This document shows positions 45,346-57,265 of a DNA stretch of 64,000 bases, piece by piece. The stretch spans positions 72,477,503-72,541,502 of the forward strand of contig OX328128.1 of assembly GCA_946811695.1 (NCBI GenBank), given 5' to 3'. The notes beneath the pieces were generated by a model. That model was not told the DNA's origin. It made no database searches and saw only the letters and a program-made list of their open reading frames with translations. Every line of letters begins with the position of its first letter. Position 1 is the stretch's first letter. Position numbers and translations under genes: made by a program. Source of the DNA: Gonocerus acuteangulatus. Its lineage: Eukaryota; Arthropoda; Insecta; Hemiptera; Coreidae.

Positions 45346-46471
45346 GGTAAATGTCAAGGAGCGTGGTCTCCACGCCGATTCTTTTGAAACTTTGCACTAT
45401 AACGTATTTTGATGCACTAAACACTAATCCGTTAAAAAAAAAGCTCGCTTTTCACTAGGAAAGAAGTTATGAAACACTAAAGTTCACTGTTATGGAGGTT
45501 ATAAAAGACGGGGTAACGGCGAATTTGTAAACACGCGCATGCGCAATAGTCCTTAATGACGAAGTGTAATTAAAATTTAGACTCACCTTGTGGTAGCTGA
45601 CTTGGTCGTAAATTGTCGCTTTTGGGCATACGTGCTATGCGTTTCCGCTCGCTCCGCTACGCTCCGCTCGCTCAATAAAATATCAAAACCCCTAGCCAAT
45701 CCAACTCGCTATAATTAATAAAATTCTATTATGTAAGATTAGCAAGCAAATAAATGTTATTTGAAAAATTTGAGCGTCCTCACCTGTCGTAACATGTCGC
45801 TTATGAACATACGTGCTATGTCGTATCCTGTCGCTTATGGGCATACGTGCTGTGCGTTTCCGCTCGCTCCGCTCGCTCAAGAAGATATCAAAACCCCTAG
45901 TCAATCCAACTCGCTAAAATTAATCTAATTCTATTAATTTTAGCGAGTTGGATTGACTAGGGGTTTTGATATCTTCTTGAGCGAGCGGAGCGAGCGGAAA
46001 CGCATAGCACGTATGCCCAAAAGCGACAATTTACGCATAAGCTTACTTCCGTTTTCCGACCACTGGAACTATTCTAAGTAATTAAATGGCGCAAATTAGA
46101 ATTATTAGAATTATTCTGTTATATAATATTTGTCAACAGCAAAAAAAAAATTTTAAAGAATGGTTTATTATTTTAAAAAAAATATTTTTTAAATAAATAA
46201 GTGGTGATAAATTGAAATAATTGATGGTAAATTTCAATTAGACATCCTTATTACGAACTTTTCCATACCCGCGCATGCGCATGTTGACAAACATAGTAGG
46301 TTACATTACCTTTTAGAACCCGCACAACAGTGAACTTAAATGTTTCATAACTTCTTTCCTAGTGAAAAGCGAGCTTTTTTTTTAACGGATTCGTGTTTAG
46401 TGCATCAAAATACGTTATAGTGCAAAGTTTCAAAAGAATCGGCGTGGAGACCACGCTCCTTGACATTTACC
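45346..46471. mobile_element. Nested TIR element with 8-bp duplication (1126 bp)
   Basis: It starts GGTAAATGTCAAGGAGCGTG and ends with the reverse complement; the terminal repeats are at least 150 bases and nearly identical. A perfect 8-base duplication AAACAAAG lies at 45338-45345 and 46472-46479, exactly splitting the host element arm. The interior is a second palindrome (45826-46030), with an extra direct copy of its arm at about 45620-45715. Two GCGCATGCGC words (45535 and 46271). No transposase. Confidence 0.87.
45826..46030. repeat. Near-perfect 205-bp palindrome
   Basis: Arms of about 100 bases meet at 45928. They contain GTCGCTTATGGGCATACGTG, CGTTTCCGCTCGCTCC, CCCCTAGTCAATCCAACTCG and their reverse complements. 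Strong cruciform potential. Confidence 0.9.
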
Positions 46472-46541
46472 AAACAAAGTTACGAAGTCAAAAATTTTGT
46501 TCCAAAAATTTCCATCTATAACTGTTCGTTGACTGGACTGT

Positions 46542-47544
46542 AACCACGATTTACCAACCGTTTATAGATAAAATAGAAAAGTTATATATATTCTTGAAGC
46601 GAATGGAATGCTCTACAACCCTATAACCCACATTTATTTTTTGGGTTCATCGTTGAAGAGATATCCGGTCGAGAATAGAACAAAGTGTGTTTTTTCCCAA
46701 AATGACAGACTTTCAAGGGCAGATATTTCGAAAACTAAAGATATCTCGTAAAACTTTATGGAACTTGTAGGAAATTTTATCAGCTTTTATTTGTTATAGA
46801 ATAGTCATGTTGCTAGTACGCAGGGTTTCCGAGATATAAGTGAAAACCCGAAAAATGGGACCTTCTAACCCCCCCCCCCCCCCTCCCCCCCGGCTCAAAG
46901 GCTACGGGCGAGGACTTTTGATACGTTCACCTCCTAACTAGCTGAAACAAAGTTATGAAGTCAAAAATTGTGTTCCAAACATTTCCATCTATAACTCTTA
47001 GTTACCTGGACTATTAGTCGCTGAATTCCTGATTTCACGATGTACATTGAAATTATCTTTACGTTTGAAGGAAAATACATAAAATAGCAAAGTAATATAT
47101 ATTATTGAAGGGAATGTAATTCTCTACAACCCTATAACCTCTATTTATTATTTTGGTACATCGTTGAAGAGTTATTCGGTCAAAACGGGGAAAAAATATG
47201 CGGCAAAAGTGTTTTCCCCCAAAATGACAGACTTTCAAGAGCGGATATTTCGAAAACTAAAAATATCTCGAAAAAATTTATTGATTAGAACTTGTAGGAA
47301 ATTTAATCAGCTTTCATTTGTTATAGAATAGTCATGTTGCTAGGACGCAGGGTTTCCGAGATATAAGTGAAAACCCGAAAAATGGGACCTTCTAACCCCC
47401 CCCCCCCTCCCCCTCGGCTCAGAGGCTACGGGTGAGGACTTTTGATATGTTCACCTCCTACCCAGCCCAAACAAAGTTACGAAGTCAAAAATTTTGTTCC
47501 AAAAATTTCCATCTATAACTGTTCGTTGACTGGACTGTAGCCAC
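46542..47544 (+). repeat. Two further direct copies of the Harbinger-like arm
   Basis: About 46575-47010 and 47060-47544 repeat TTCTTGAAGCGAATGGAATG (or variant), GACAGACTTTCAAG, GTCATGTTGCTAG and the C-run. The second ends TTGACTGGACTG. With the element at left, this makes four arm copies, one inverted. Confidence 0.75.
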
Positions 47545-48839
47545 GATTTACCAACCGTTTTAGAGATATTTACGAAGACATGAAAATCCTAAAGCAGCTC
47601 ATGTCTGTCAATAAAAATACATTTTCTAATACTTCATTAACTCTAAATGCAACCAAAATTTAAATATCTTAGTTTACACTAATGTCTAACGTCTAGATCA
47701 AGTTTCAATTGGTTCCATCATTTCGGAGTATCTGAGCCGAAACTTAGTCGGCTTAAAACAGTTAAGTTTTAATTACTTTTCTCGAAAACCGGTACTGATA
47801 TAGCCTTATAAGTGGTCTCATTAGTTTCTCTACGCTGTAAAACCTATAAAAGAAAAGTCACTACTTTTGGGAGCGACTGTGATTGTTCACTATAATATTT
47901 AGGGATGTAAGTGCATTTGTCAATGCCAAATCATGGGCAACGGTTGCAGAAGAATTTAGAGCTACATTTTTTTGTTGTTTTCATCATTCCAATGACCTTT
48001 GTGTTCCGAATTTTCTCTCTGCTACCGATGCTCATCTTGTTCCTTATAAATGCAGGATGGATAGACTTCAGCTTCTTGGTCATTTTTTTATTGAGAACCT
48101 TATAATATAGTTGGAAAAAGTACAAATAGGCGGCACCTTGCTTTACAATTCTGGAGTAACATTACTATTCAATACATTCTTCTGCTTACAATATTTCTTC
48201 CAACCGAGCTTTTTTCTTCGTGTAACTTCCTTTTCCATTTTGGATTCAAAAGAGACTACTTGTCACAAATAAATATATTCTTATTTGTGTCTGTGTGTTT
48301 GAATTTATGGGTTTGTTGTAAAATTGTATATGAAATCCTCTTTATGATGAATATCATATAGAATATTGTGACGTTCCACACTATTCAGCAACATTGCAGA
48401 CTTATTATATTGTTATATGATATCAGCTAATATGCCTATATTTAATTCACCTAATTTATCAATGCATACTATGGTTATCTTATAATTTTAATAATAAATA
48501 GAACTTTTTTCCTTATTTTATACGGCCCCTCTGCTTCGAGGCAAAATAGAACTTAATAAAAATAAAATAATAAGTAAGCAGTACTTTGATGAATCATCAG
48601 CCATGACGGCGCCTACTAAGGGTCACAGTTGAGTTATCATTTCTATTTGGCCTTTAGCTCCTACCTCGCAGGTGTAATCGATACCTCACCTGTCGGAATG
48701 AAACCTGCACTGCAGTAAGAATTCTGCTACCCCTAGATCTCGGTACCCTCCTCCTTAAGGCCGAGCATTATTTTTTTTTTTTTAGGTTTTCCATTTTTAT
48801 TTCACCGAATTATTTTCAATCCTGCCCGTTTTCCTTCAG
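47545..48839. other. DR-A copy, then unassigned sequence before the ORP exon
   Basis: 47545-47870 is DR-A. 47871-48839 shows no recognised element apart from a T14 run near 48772. The last 30 bases are a good polypyrimidine tract and acceptor for the ORP exon. Confidence 0.45.
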
Positions 48840-48993
48840 AAAATACAAACAGTCACACGGCCCAGACGTGGCTAGAACAATATTCAACATACTGTCAAAG
48901 ATGTCCTCTACTCTGGGACATCTCACTGGACAGGACAGAGGTGTACAATCAAAAAGGATTCAAGACAGAAAAAATCAAAACAACACCGATTCC
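48840..48993 (+). CDS. ORP gene, candidate upstream exon
   Basis: Strong acceptor (CCCGTTTTCCTTCAG, ends 48839) and donor GTAAGTA at 48994. 154 nt, open in one frame, leaving in phase 0, exactly what the 59565 exon needs. It encodes about 51 residues including [21 protein letters not shown] know no conserved motif in it, so the link to the ORP gene rests on splice signals, phase and strand. Confidence 0.55.
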
Positions 48994-49917
48994 GTAAGTA
49001 TATATATAAATATTTCATACCATTATTTTATCAAAACTGACCCATTTCTCACACCCAAACATTCCTCAGATCACAATTTTTACTTATTATGGACAATAAA
49101 TCATTGAAACACCTTAGAAAATATGTGTCCAAATACTTTGTCATCCTAAGAAATGATATTCAGACATTTTTCTAATAATCTATTAATAATTTTTTCCAAC
49201 TGAACCCTAAATAAAACTGATTAAACCAACACTTAATTGTGTCAAGCACTTAATGATAAGTAATTTTAGGTGTGTGTTCATATAATTGCATGTTGCATCT
49301 ATGTTGTCACAGGCCACTAAAGGTCAAAATATTGATCTCTCAAATCTTAGCTATAATTTTTTTTTTTTGCAATTTGTTTCTGTCATATTTCTCATCAAAG
49401 TTAAAAATTTTCATTTATTTTAAGTGCATATAATGTTTCTAGTGGGAATATCAAAAAAGAACAATATTTTTCCAGTAATTATGGACTGATTGCATGTCCT
49501 TCATGTTGAAATTGGCATGTCATCCATGTAAAATCTTATGGCCATTTTGTCATTTATTACAAGTACTTATGTTTTTTTTTGTTTTTTTTTTTAATTTTAT
49601 TTTGGAATTCATACAATTGTTTTGGCCTTGTGACAATTGCTATAAATTTTCCCATGCTGTGTTATTTTGGGGCATTCCCCCTATAAAATAAGGAAGCTTT
49701 GATGCACAGTTGTCATTTTCATATAAATGTCGGGAATTCTTTTCACATAGAAATCTGTATTAATTAAATTATTTTATAAATAGTTTCATTCCCCACAATT
49801 TTAATTTTGTTAATCATTTTTAGGTGGTTTATAATTTATTTTCGCAGTGTTTTGACTTCAGAATCGTTCAAAAATGTCTCTAAATTATATCCTTAAAAGT
49901 CATTAATCATTTTGATC

Positions 49918-50015
<98 letters not shown>

Positions 50016-50021
50016 CGAGCA

Positions 50022-50067
<46 letters not shown>

Positions 50068-53000
50068 TATATATTCTGCTCGAGGTTTCGAGTATTTTTG
50101 TAATTAATATGGCTTTCATATCCTGCAGGTTTATTTGCGTTATATGTCACAGGAATCCCATCCTGCTTCCTCAGGTTTGTGTTTATAATTGTATTAGTTT
50201 TTTTTTTAAATTTTATACAACAGGTTTTAAAAAACCTGAGGTTTGAGGAAGCAGGACAGTTTCCCATAAAATATCACACTAAGAAAACAACTGCTGGATG
50301 TTATAATATAATAAATATATCTGTATATGTATATACAGGTTGTCCCGCATTGAGATGTCACAACTTTAGGGGTTAATTCTGCACGTCATTGGTAGTTCAG
50401 GGATGCAGAAATGAGCGTTCTATCTCAACATGCAGCAGAGCTAATCAAACGTTTGTCTATTTTCAAAACTATGTTTTCGGGATTTCTGGTTAATGTATCA
50501 TAAATAACGACCACATTTTTAGAATCTGCATTAAATTTCCAATAACAAACATCCGTTATTGAAATATTGCCATGTAAATTAAGAGCTATATTAAAAGCCT
50601 TATAGATTTGAACTATTGATTGGTTTGCCTCCGCCTCAAAAGTTGTCTTAATAAGCTTTAAAATGGTGCCTCGTTGTTTTAGAAAACAATTTATTTGAAT
50701 CTATTTTTTTATGATTTCTAAAAACCAATAAATGAGCTTTAGTGTGAAGAAGCCTTTCTGAACTCATTCTTTAATTTCACGTGATAATGGTGATGTCCCA
50801 TCCTTCACACACTAGGTACACACACTTTTTGCTCTGATTAAGGATAGGGATACTTCAGAATCAAGGGTGAAAGATGACAGAAGAACATATTGAAAATAAT
50901 TGCAATTATTGGAAACATAATAAATACATGTATTATATTGTTATGCATTGAGGGTCTAATTTTAATTCTACTCTATTAAATAAAATTAGACACTCCAATT
51001 TTCTGTGTATGAGTTATGCATTACAATCATTGGAAATTGTATACAAAGACTCCTGCAGGTAAAAAGTGAAAAAAAAAATTAAGTGAAAGGACTTTTATAC
51101 TACTCTTATCTAAAGCCAGAACAATGGATTTGTTATTAATTCCTCCATTCTTCGAGAATTGTCTACGTAAGTCTAATTCTCACCTTTTTAAATAACTAGA
51201 TATTTATTTATCAGTTTATCTTGTGTGGTGTTCACTTCCCAGGTAATACTAATGCCCAGTTTTTTTTCTAATGAAGAATACACAGATATGGTGTTCATTT
51301 ATGGCTTCATTAATGGTAATGCGTCTGCTGCAGTACGTGTATACAGTCGCCGTTTGCCGGGAAGACGCTTCCCTGATCCTTGGAGGTTCCGTTCACTTAG
51401 AGTGACTGGATCATTTCCTCGACCTCCTATCGGGACAAGGGATTTTGTTCCTGATGTTGGACAACAGAAAGATGTACTTGATTTTTTAAATGAAAACCGT
51501 ACATACATGCATGAATCCATCCATACATACATACATGAAAAGCAGAATCAGTGCTTGCAGTACCTCGGAATAGAGTACATAAGCTTACAATAATTGTTAT
51601 TATTTCCAATATGTTCTTCTATTATTCTTCACCCTTGATTCCGAAATGTACCCCTACCCTTAAAAAGTGTGTGTACCTAGGTGTGAGAACAATGGGACAT
51701 CACCATTATTGTGTGAAATTAAAGAATCTGTTCAGAATTGCTTCTTCACACTAAAGCACTTTTATTAGTTATGATTTAGAAATCAGAAAAAAATAGATTA
51801 AAATAAATTTGTTTCTAGAACAACGAGGTACTATTTTAAAGCTTATTAAATAATGCAACTTTTGAGGTGGAGGCAAACCTCTAAGTTCACAAATAGCCGT
51901 TTAAGAAAAGATTGAATAATTTAAGAAAACACGAATATCAATAGTTCACACCTATAAGGCTTTTAATTTACATGGCAATATTTCAATAACGGGTGGTTTT
52001 TATTGGAAATTAATGTAGATTTTTAAAATTTGGTCGTTATTTATGATACATTAACCAGAAATCCTGAAAACATAGTTTTTCATAAAGAAAACCAATAGTT
52101 TTGAAAATAGACAAAAGTTTAAGTAGCTCTGCTAAATGTTGAGATAGAATTCTCATTTCTGCATCCCTGAACTACAAATGACAAGCAGAATAAACCCCTA
52201 AAGTTATGACATATCCTATCTATTTTCTTTAGATAGATAGGAAGAGGGGGTCCTAAAGATATACCGCTTTTACTAGATAATGAACCAGCAATCAAACTCA
52301 TTCAATCGTTCCCCTTGGGAACGCTAAATACTGAGTTATATTGCCAAAAACCAAAACTGTAGATGCTATAGTGATAACAGAGACACACATTGTGTCCTGA
52401 GCTCCATGAGCTCTGCAGAGGACGGGTGAGTGAACAAGCAGTGAGAGCTCCGATATCGAGCTTTACAACCACTGTTAACCTTATATAAGAGTTAACTGTA
52501 AGATTTAGTGCTGTCGAGCTGAGCCCCTGCGTCCTCCTCTTCCCCTGCCTCTTCTCGCCTCCCGTTGGATCGCCACTGTCCCTCTCATCATAGGCCTAAT
52601 ACGTCCCCCCTGGCATTAAAGACCGTTAGGCTGGCACGGCAAAAAAAAAAAAAAAAAAAAAAAAAATACACACACATATATATCTTCATACATAATTTTA
52701 TCCTGGTTAATTTTTGGTATCCTGTAGGTAGGATTGATGAACATTTGAAGAAAGTTTTCAAAAATTCTGTTCTGAAAGAAACCTCAATAGCTATATAGAA
52801 AGTGCTAACAGGTTCTGGTGTAAATTTTGATAGGACAGCCTCAGTTAGAGAAAACGGTGCTTAAAGTTTTAAAAGGGTTGGTTTGGTTCCATTGAAGAGG
52901 AAATGAAAACGTTTCTTTTCTAAGTTTCCCATATATCTCATCAGAAGTGGGCATTTTTTTTAAACGCACTAAGATGACCTAGTTCCTGGAGGTCAAACTA

Positions 53001-53837
53001 TCTTCTTTCAGGTCTCATTTTGTTCTTTCAGCCTTTCTCTTTTGTAATCAGCATTCTGCTAATGCATATTATAAAACATCAATAAGCTTTTTGGAGTAAT
53101 TTTAAATATCTGAATAAAGCAATTAATAAATGTTATCAAAGATATGAGATGATTATCAAAATAACCAACACCACAAAAATGAAATAATGCAATTCTTTGC
53201 AGTTGCTTGAAACAACTTTTAATAAAACAAATTGTCTAAGTTAATATAAATCTTCTATTTAAAATAATTAACAACATTTAAAACAAATAAACAAAATGTC
53301 TGTGCAATAATGATAACAAGCATTCTAACCCATAAGAAGATTCCAGTTCAATGTCCAAGAGGTTACTGTTGAACCACACCTATTGCTAACAGTGTTGCCA
53401 CTGCTGACAGAACAAATTGTCCCAACAATTATATTTCCATACTTTTTTATTTTATTGGAATAAGGATATTTTTTCTTGTGACACATTTTAAAAGCATTTG
53501 TAATTTTTTTTAAGCCCAGCTCAATTGGAGACGGGGGTTAGTAAGGATGGTAAAATTAACAAAACATGATTGCTATTTTTTGTTTCTGTTCGTGTTTAAC
53601 GGCGTATCAACTATTAGGCTATTAACGCCGCATTATTGCTATTATAATATAAACTATACTATTTTATTGGCATGAACAGGTAGATATTCAAAATTAACAT
53701 ATATATGTGGCATAAAACGAGGTGTTTAAATCCAAATGTATTTAATCAAACTTGTCTGTAGTTTGATAACCACACACATTAGAATAAGGAAGCACTATTT
53801 ATGAGTATTTTTACTGGATTTTTAGCTATGTAGCAAT

Positions 53838-53884
<47 letters not shown>

Positions 53885-55289
53885 TAGGTAAAAATTTTAT
53901 TTAAATGGTTTTATTATATGTAGTATCTCTTCTTTTGCTACTCCCCCCTCTCTCCCTCTCCCCCTCCCTCCGAAAGGGATCACTCTATCCCTCCCTTTTT
54001 CTCTCTATCTCTGAATTTTTTATTTAAACAATTTGTTGTTGCATTCTATATTGGATAAAAATGTCTGGAAAATATCTTAAAACCTGAATATATATGTTTA
54101 TACCCGATTAAACAGTCCTACATGTCAACACATAATTTTGCCTCTTTGAGGAAGAGTAATATTTTATCCATCTTCGTCACTTATAATAGTATTACGTTTG
54201 GAACATTTCGCATTCTTTTGACATCGGATATCCGTGATCCAATGCGGATTCAGGTATAAACGACCTCTTCCTTTCTTGACGATAATTCCCAGGCATATAC
54301 AGTATCCCTGATATATTTAAGTTTATTTTAATTAATCTCTGTTCATAAGGTTACACTCAACTTGCAATAAGACTTGATCTTGCTTCCAGGTACAGATTTT
54401 TACCAGGATAAAGTTTGGCCATTGACATTATTTATTTATTTAAATTTTAACCTCCATTTATAATTAACTCAGAATTTTAGGATGGGTTATCTATAGGTTA
54501 CCACCCTTTTCTAGCCAGGATAGGGATGATGCATTTTCTTTTTTTCAAAAGGAAAGCCACCACCCCTAGTGGGAATCGAACCCACTGCCTTAGGCACAGT
54601 GTGCATACGCCTTAGCACTCACGGCCACCGAACAGTTTAGGTAGAAAAAAAACTCACTTTGAATCTCAAAAAACAGTTTGTTGTAAATTTTATTGTTGAA
54701 ATAAAGCATATCAACTATCTACCTATGCTTTGGAAAAGTAAGGTGGAGCTTTAACTGTCGTGTTGAAATTTGGGATTAAAAAATATTGTAAAGACTCTTC
54801 AAAAGTACAGATGGAGAGAACGGGAGGTTCTGTAACACACCCTTTAACAAACAAAAAATTCTAAATATGCAACCAATTGTGAAATTGTTAGCTGATAACA
54901 AATGATTCTGGGTTCGGCGAATGCACATTCTAGCCATGCGGAAGAGTCCCCCAATACTTCATTTGGATTTAACCCAATTCACTAAGCTAACATTATACTG
55001 ATCAGTTATTATGTTCTCATAAATTGTCATGAGTTTTGTGCCTTTTGAAAGGGCATATAAAGAGCTAAAAATTGAGACCTTACCCATGTTTCTACAATAA
55101 ACACGTCAGGAGCTCTGACCATTTATATATTTGGCCGCAGCAAGATTTTGACTGCTTTTAGCACTTTCCTCCGAAGGAAAGTAGCTATTGAGGTTGGACT
55201 CATGACGGAATTTTTGAAAAATTTCTTCAAATCTTTATCGATCCTACCTAGTAGACACCGAAAATGACCCCCGTTAAAATTTATATATA

Positions 55290-55327
<38 letters not shown>

Positions 55328-56988
55328 TATATATATATATATGCGTGTCTGTTAACTGTGCATACACACATATATGTGTGTCTGTTAACACGATAGCGGC
55401 CAGAGTTTTTGTTTTTTCGTTACGAAACTTGGTATATAGCATTCAATTAGCAAACGATTGAACGAGTTCGTTAACCACCAAAGTCGGTCCACCGGAAGGG
55501 GGGGTTTACCCCGAACCCAAAACACTAATTTGACTATTTCAGCCGTAATATTTGTTATATTTCAACGAAACTTGGTATTCGTAGTGGTAATATAGAGAGA
55601 AAAGTGAGATATAAAAATGAACTAAATCGGTTCATTAGAAGGGGGGGTTTACTCCGGACCTAAAATACCAATTCGCCACTACCAGCCGTGATTTTAGGTA
55701 TATTTCGACGAAACTCGGTATTCGTAGTGGTAATCCACAGGTAAATATGTGTTGTAAAAATAAACTAAATCGGTTCATTAGGAGGGGGGGTTTACTCCGG
55801 ACCCACAATACCAATTTGCCACTACCAGCCGTGATTTTTGGTATATTTCGACGAAACTCGGTATTCGTAGTGGTAATCTACAGGTAAATATGTGTTGTAA
55901 AAATAAACTAAATCAGTTCATTAGAAGGGGGGGGGGGGTTTACTCCAGACCCAAATTCCTAATATACTCATACTGGTCGTAATTTCTGCTGTATTGTAAC
56001 GAAACACGATATACGTCGTGGGTAACTCATGAGAAAGAAGTGTTGTAAAAATGAGCTGAATCGGTCAATCGGAAAGCGGGGGTTTAATTTGTAATATATT
56101 TTAATAGAAAAGCCCGCCAGTCGTAGGTTCACAAAGCCGCCGCAAGGAGCGCTTTCTACCACTAGAGTGACTGTATCCTGTTCCTGCATTAGATCAAAAT
56201 ACGATAATATGAGGTTTTTTGTATTTATTACGTAGTGTAATAGGTACCATGTGTAAACATAACTCTGGAAGCAAATTAATAATTGATCAGTTACTCATTA
56301 CAAATTTAAAAGAGAACTATTCATGTTTTTATTTTATTTATGTAGGATATTTTAAGCTAATTGTTCTGGAAAGCAGTCTACACTACCCAAATTCTGAGGA
56401 AAGTGCTTAGTTATGCAGCTCCTGCGTGACGGACTTTTTGAACTGTAATTTGGTGTTTTTCTTAGTCTTTATAATCTGAGATGGCGATGGAAAAAATGTC
56501 TTAAAAGTGTGTTGATTTGAGACAGAATAACCCTGCTGCCAATGAACTAACCAGTCGTTGCTCTGTACTAAAAAAAATTACAATAATCAAATTATCTCCA
56601 TTAGCTGGGTGACTTGACAATTAAAAAAGTTATTAATATAATTATTAAATAGCTATCCATGAGAATGTAATCTAAAAAAAAGTACACCAAAACACTTCAT
56701 GTTCAAAAGCCGAAGTACAAAAGATTAATACATTTCGTTTATCTCATTGACGGGCCATTTAAATATGAGATTAGATTAAAAAAGTTAATTGATTGAGGGC
56801 ATAAATCATTTCTGATAAGACAAGTAATTAACCAATTATTTGTCAGGGGGAAATTTATGTAATAATAACAAAATTTTTAACTGTGTTTTCAATGACTTGT
56901 TCGTTTTTTATCTTAGTTTTTTTAGAGTGTTTGAGGTGTTTGGTAAGTTTCTTTTATTTTTATTGTCTACAAATCTCAAACATTGGTG

Positions 56989-57049
<61 letters not shown>

Positions 57050-57191
57050 TTATTCAACTGACCCTTTTCTTAATTTTCGTGGTAGGCGGAAGGTCAAATA
57101 ATAAAAACATTACCTCACAGTAATAAAGTTGGTGAAACTGTGTGGTGAAGTTTTTATTATTTGACCTTCCGCCTAGCACGAAAATACATAC

Positions 57192-57265
<74 letters not shown>

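Larger units (their letters stand above)
44261..46541. mobile_element. PIF/Harbinger-like inverted-repeat element hosting a nested element
   Basis: Ends CAGTCCAGGCAACGAA and TTCGTTGACTGGACTG are inverse copies, each next to TAA, a 3-bp duplication of the PIF/Harbinger type. Arms of about 460 bases (44261-44735; 44988-45345 continued at 46472-46541) contain a C/G homopolymer run and the word GGACCTTCTAA. Without the nested 1126-bp insert it is about 1.15 kb. No transposase. Confidence 0.7.

Noticed and set aside
47883..48125. Overlapping frames on both strands upstream of the ORP exon
   Set aside because: Three frames overlap in low-complexity-free but non-homologous sequence; none has both acceptor and donor in phase with the ORP exon.
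55390..56095. CRISPR-like or LTR structure
   Set aside because: Units are contiguous and 135-143 bases long with no unique spacers, and there is no internal coding between terminal copies.
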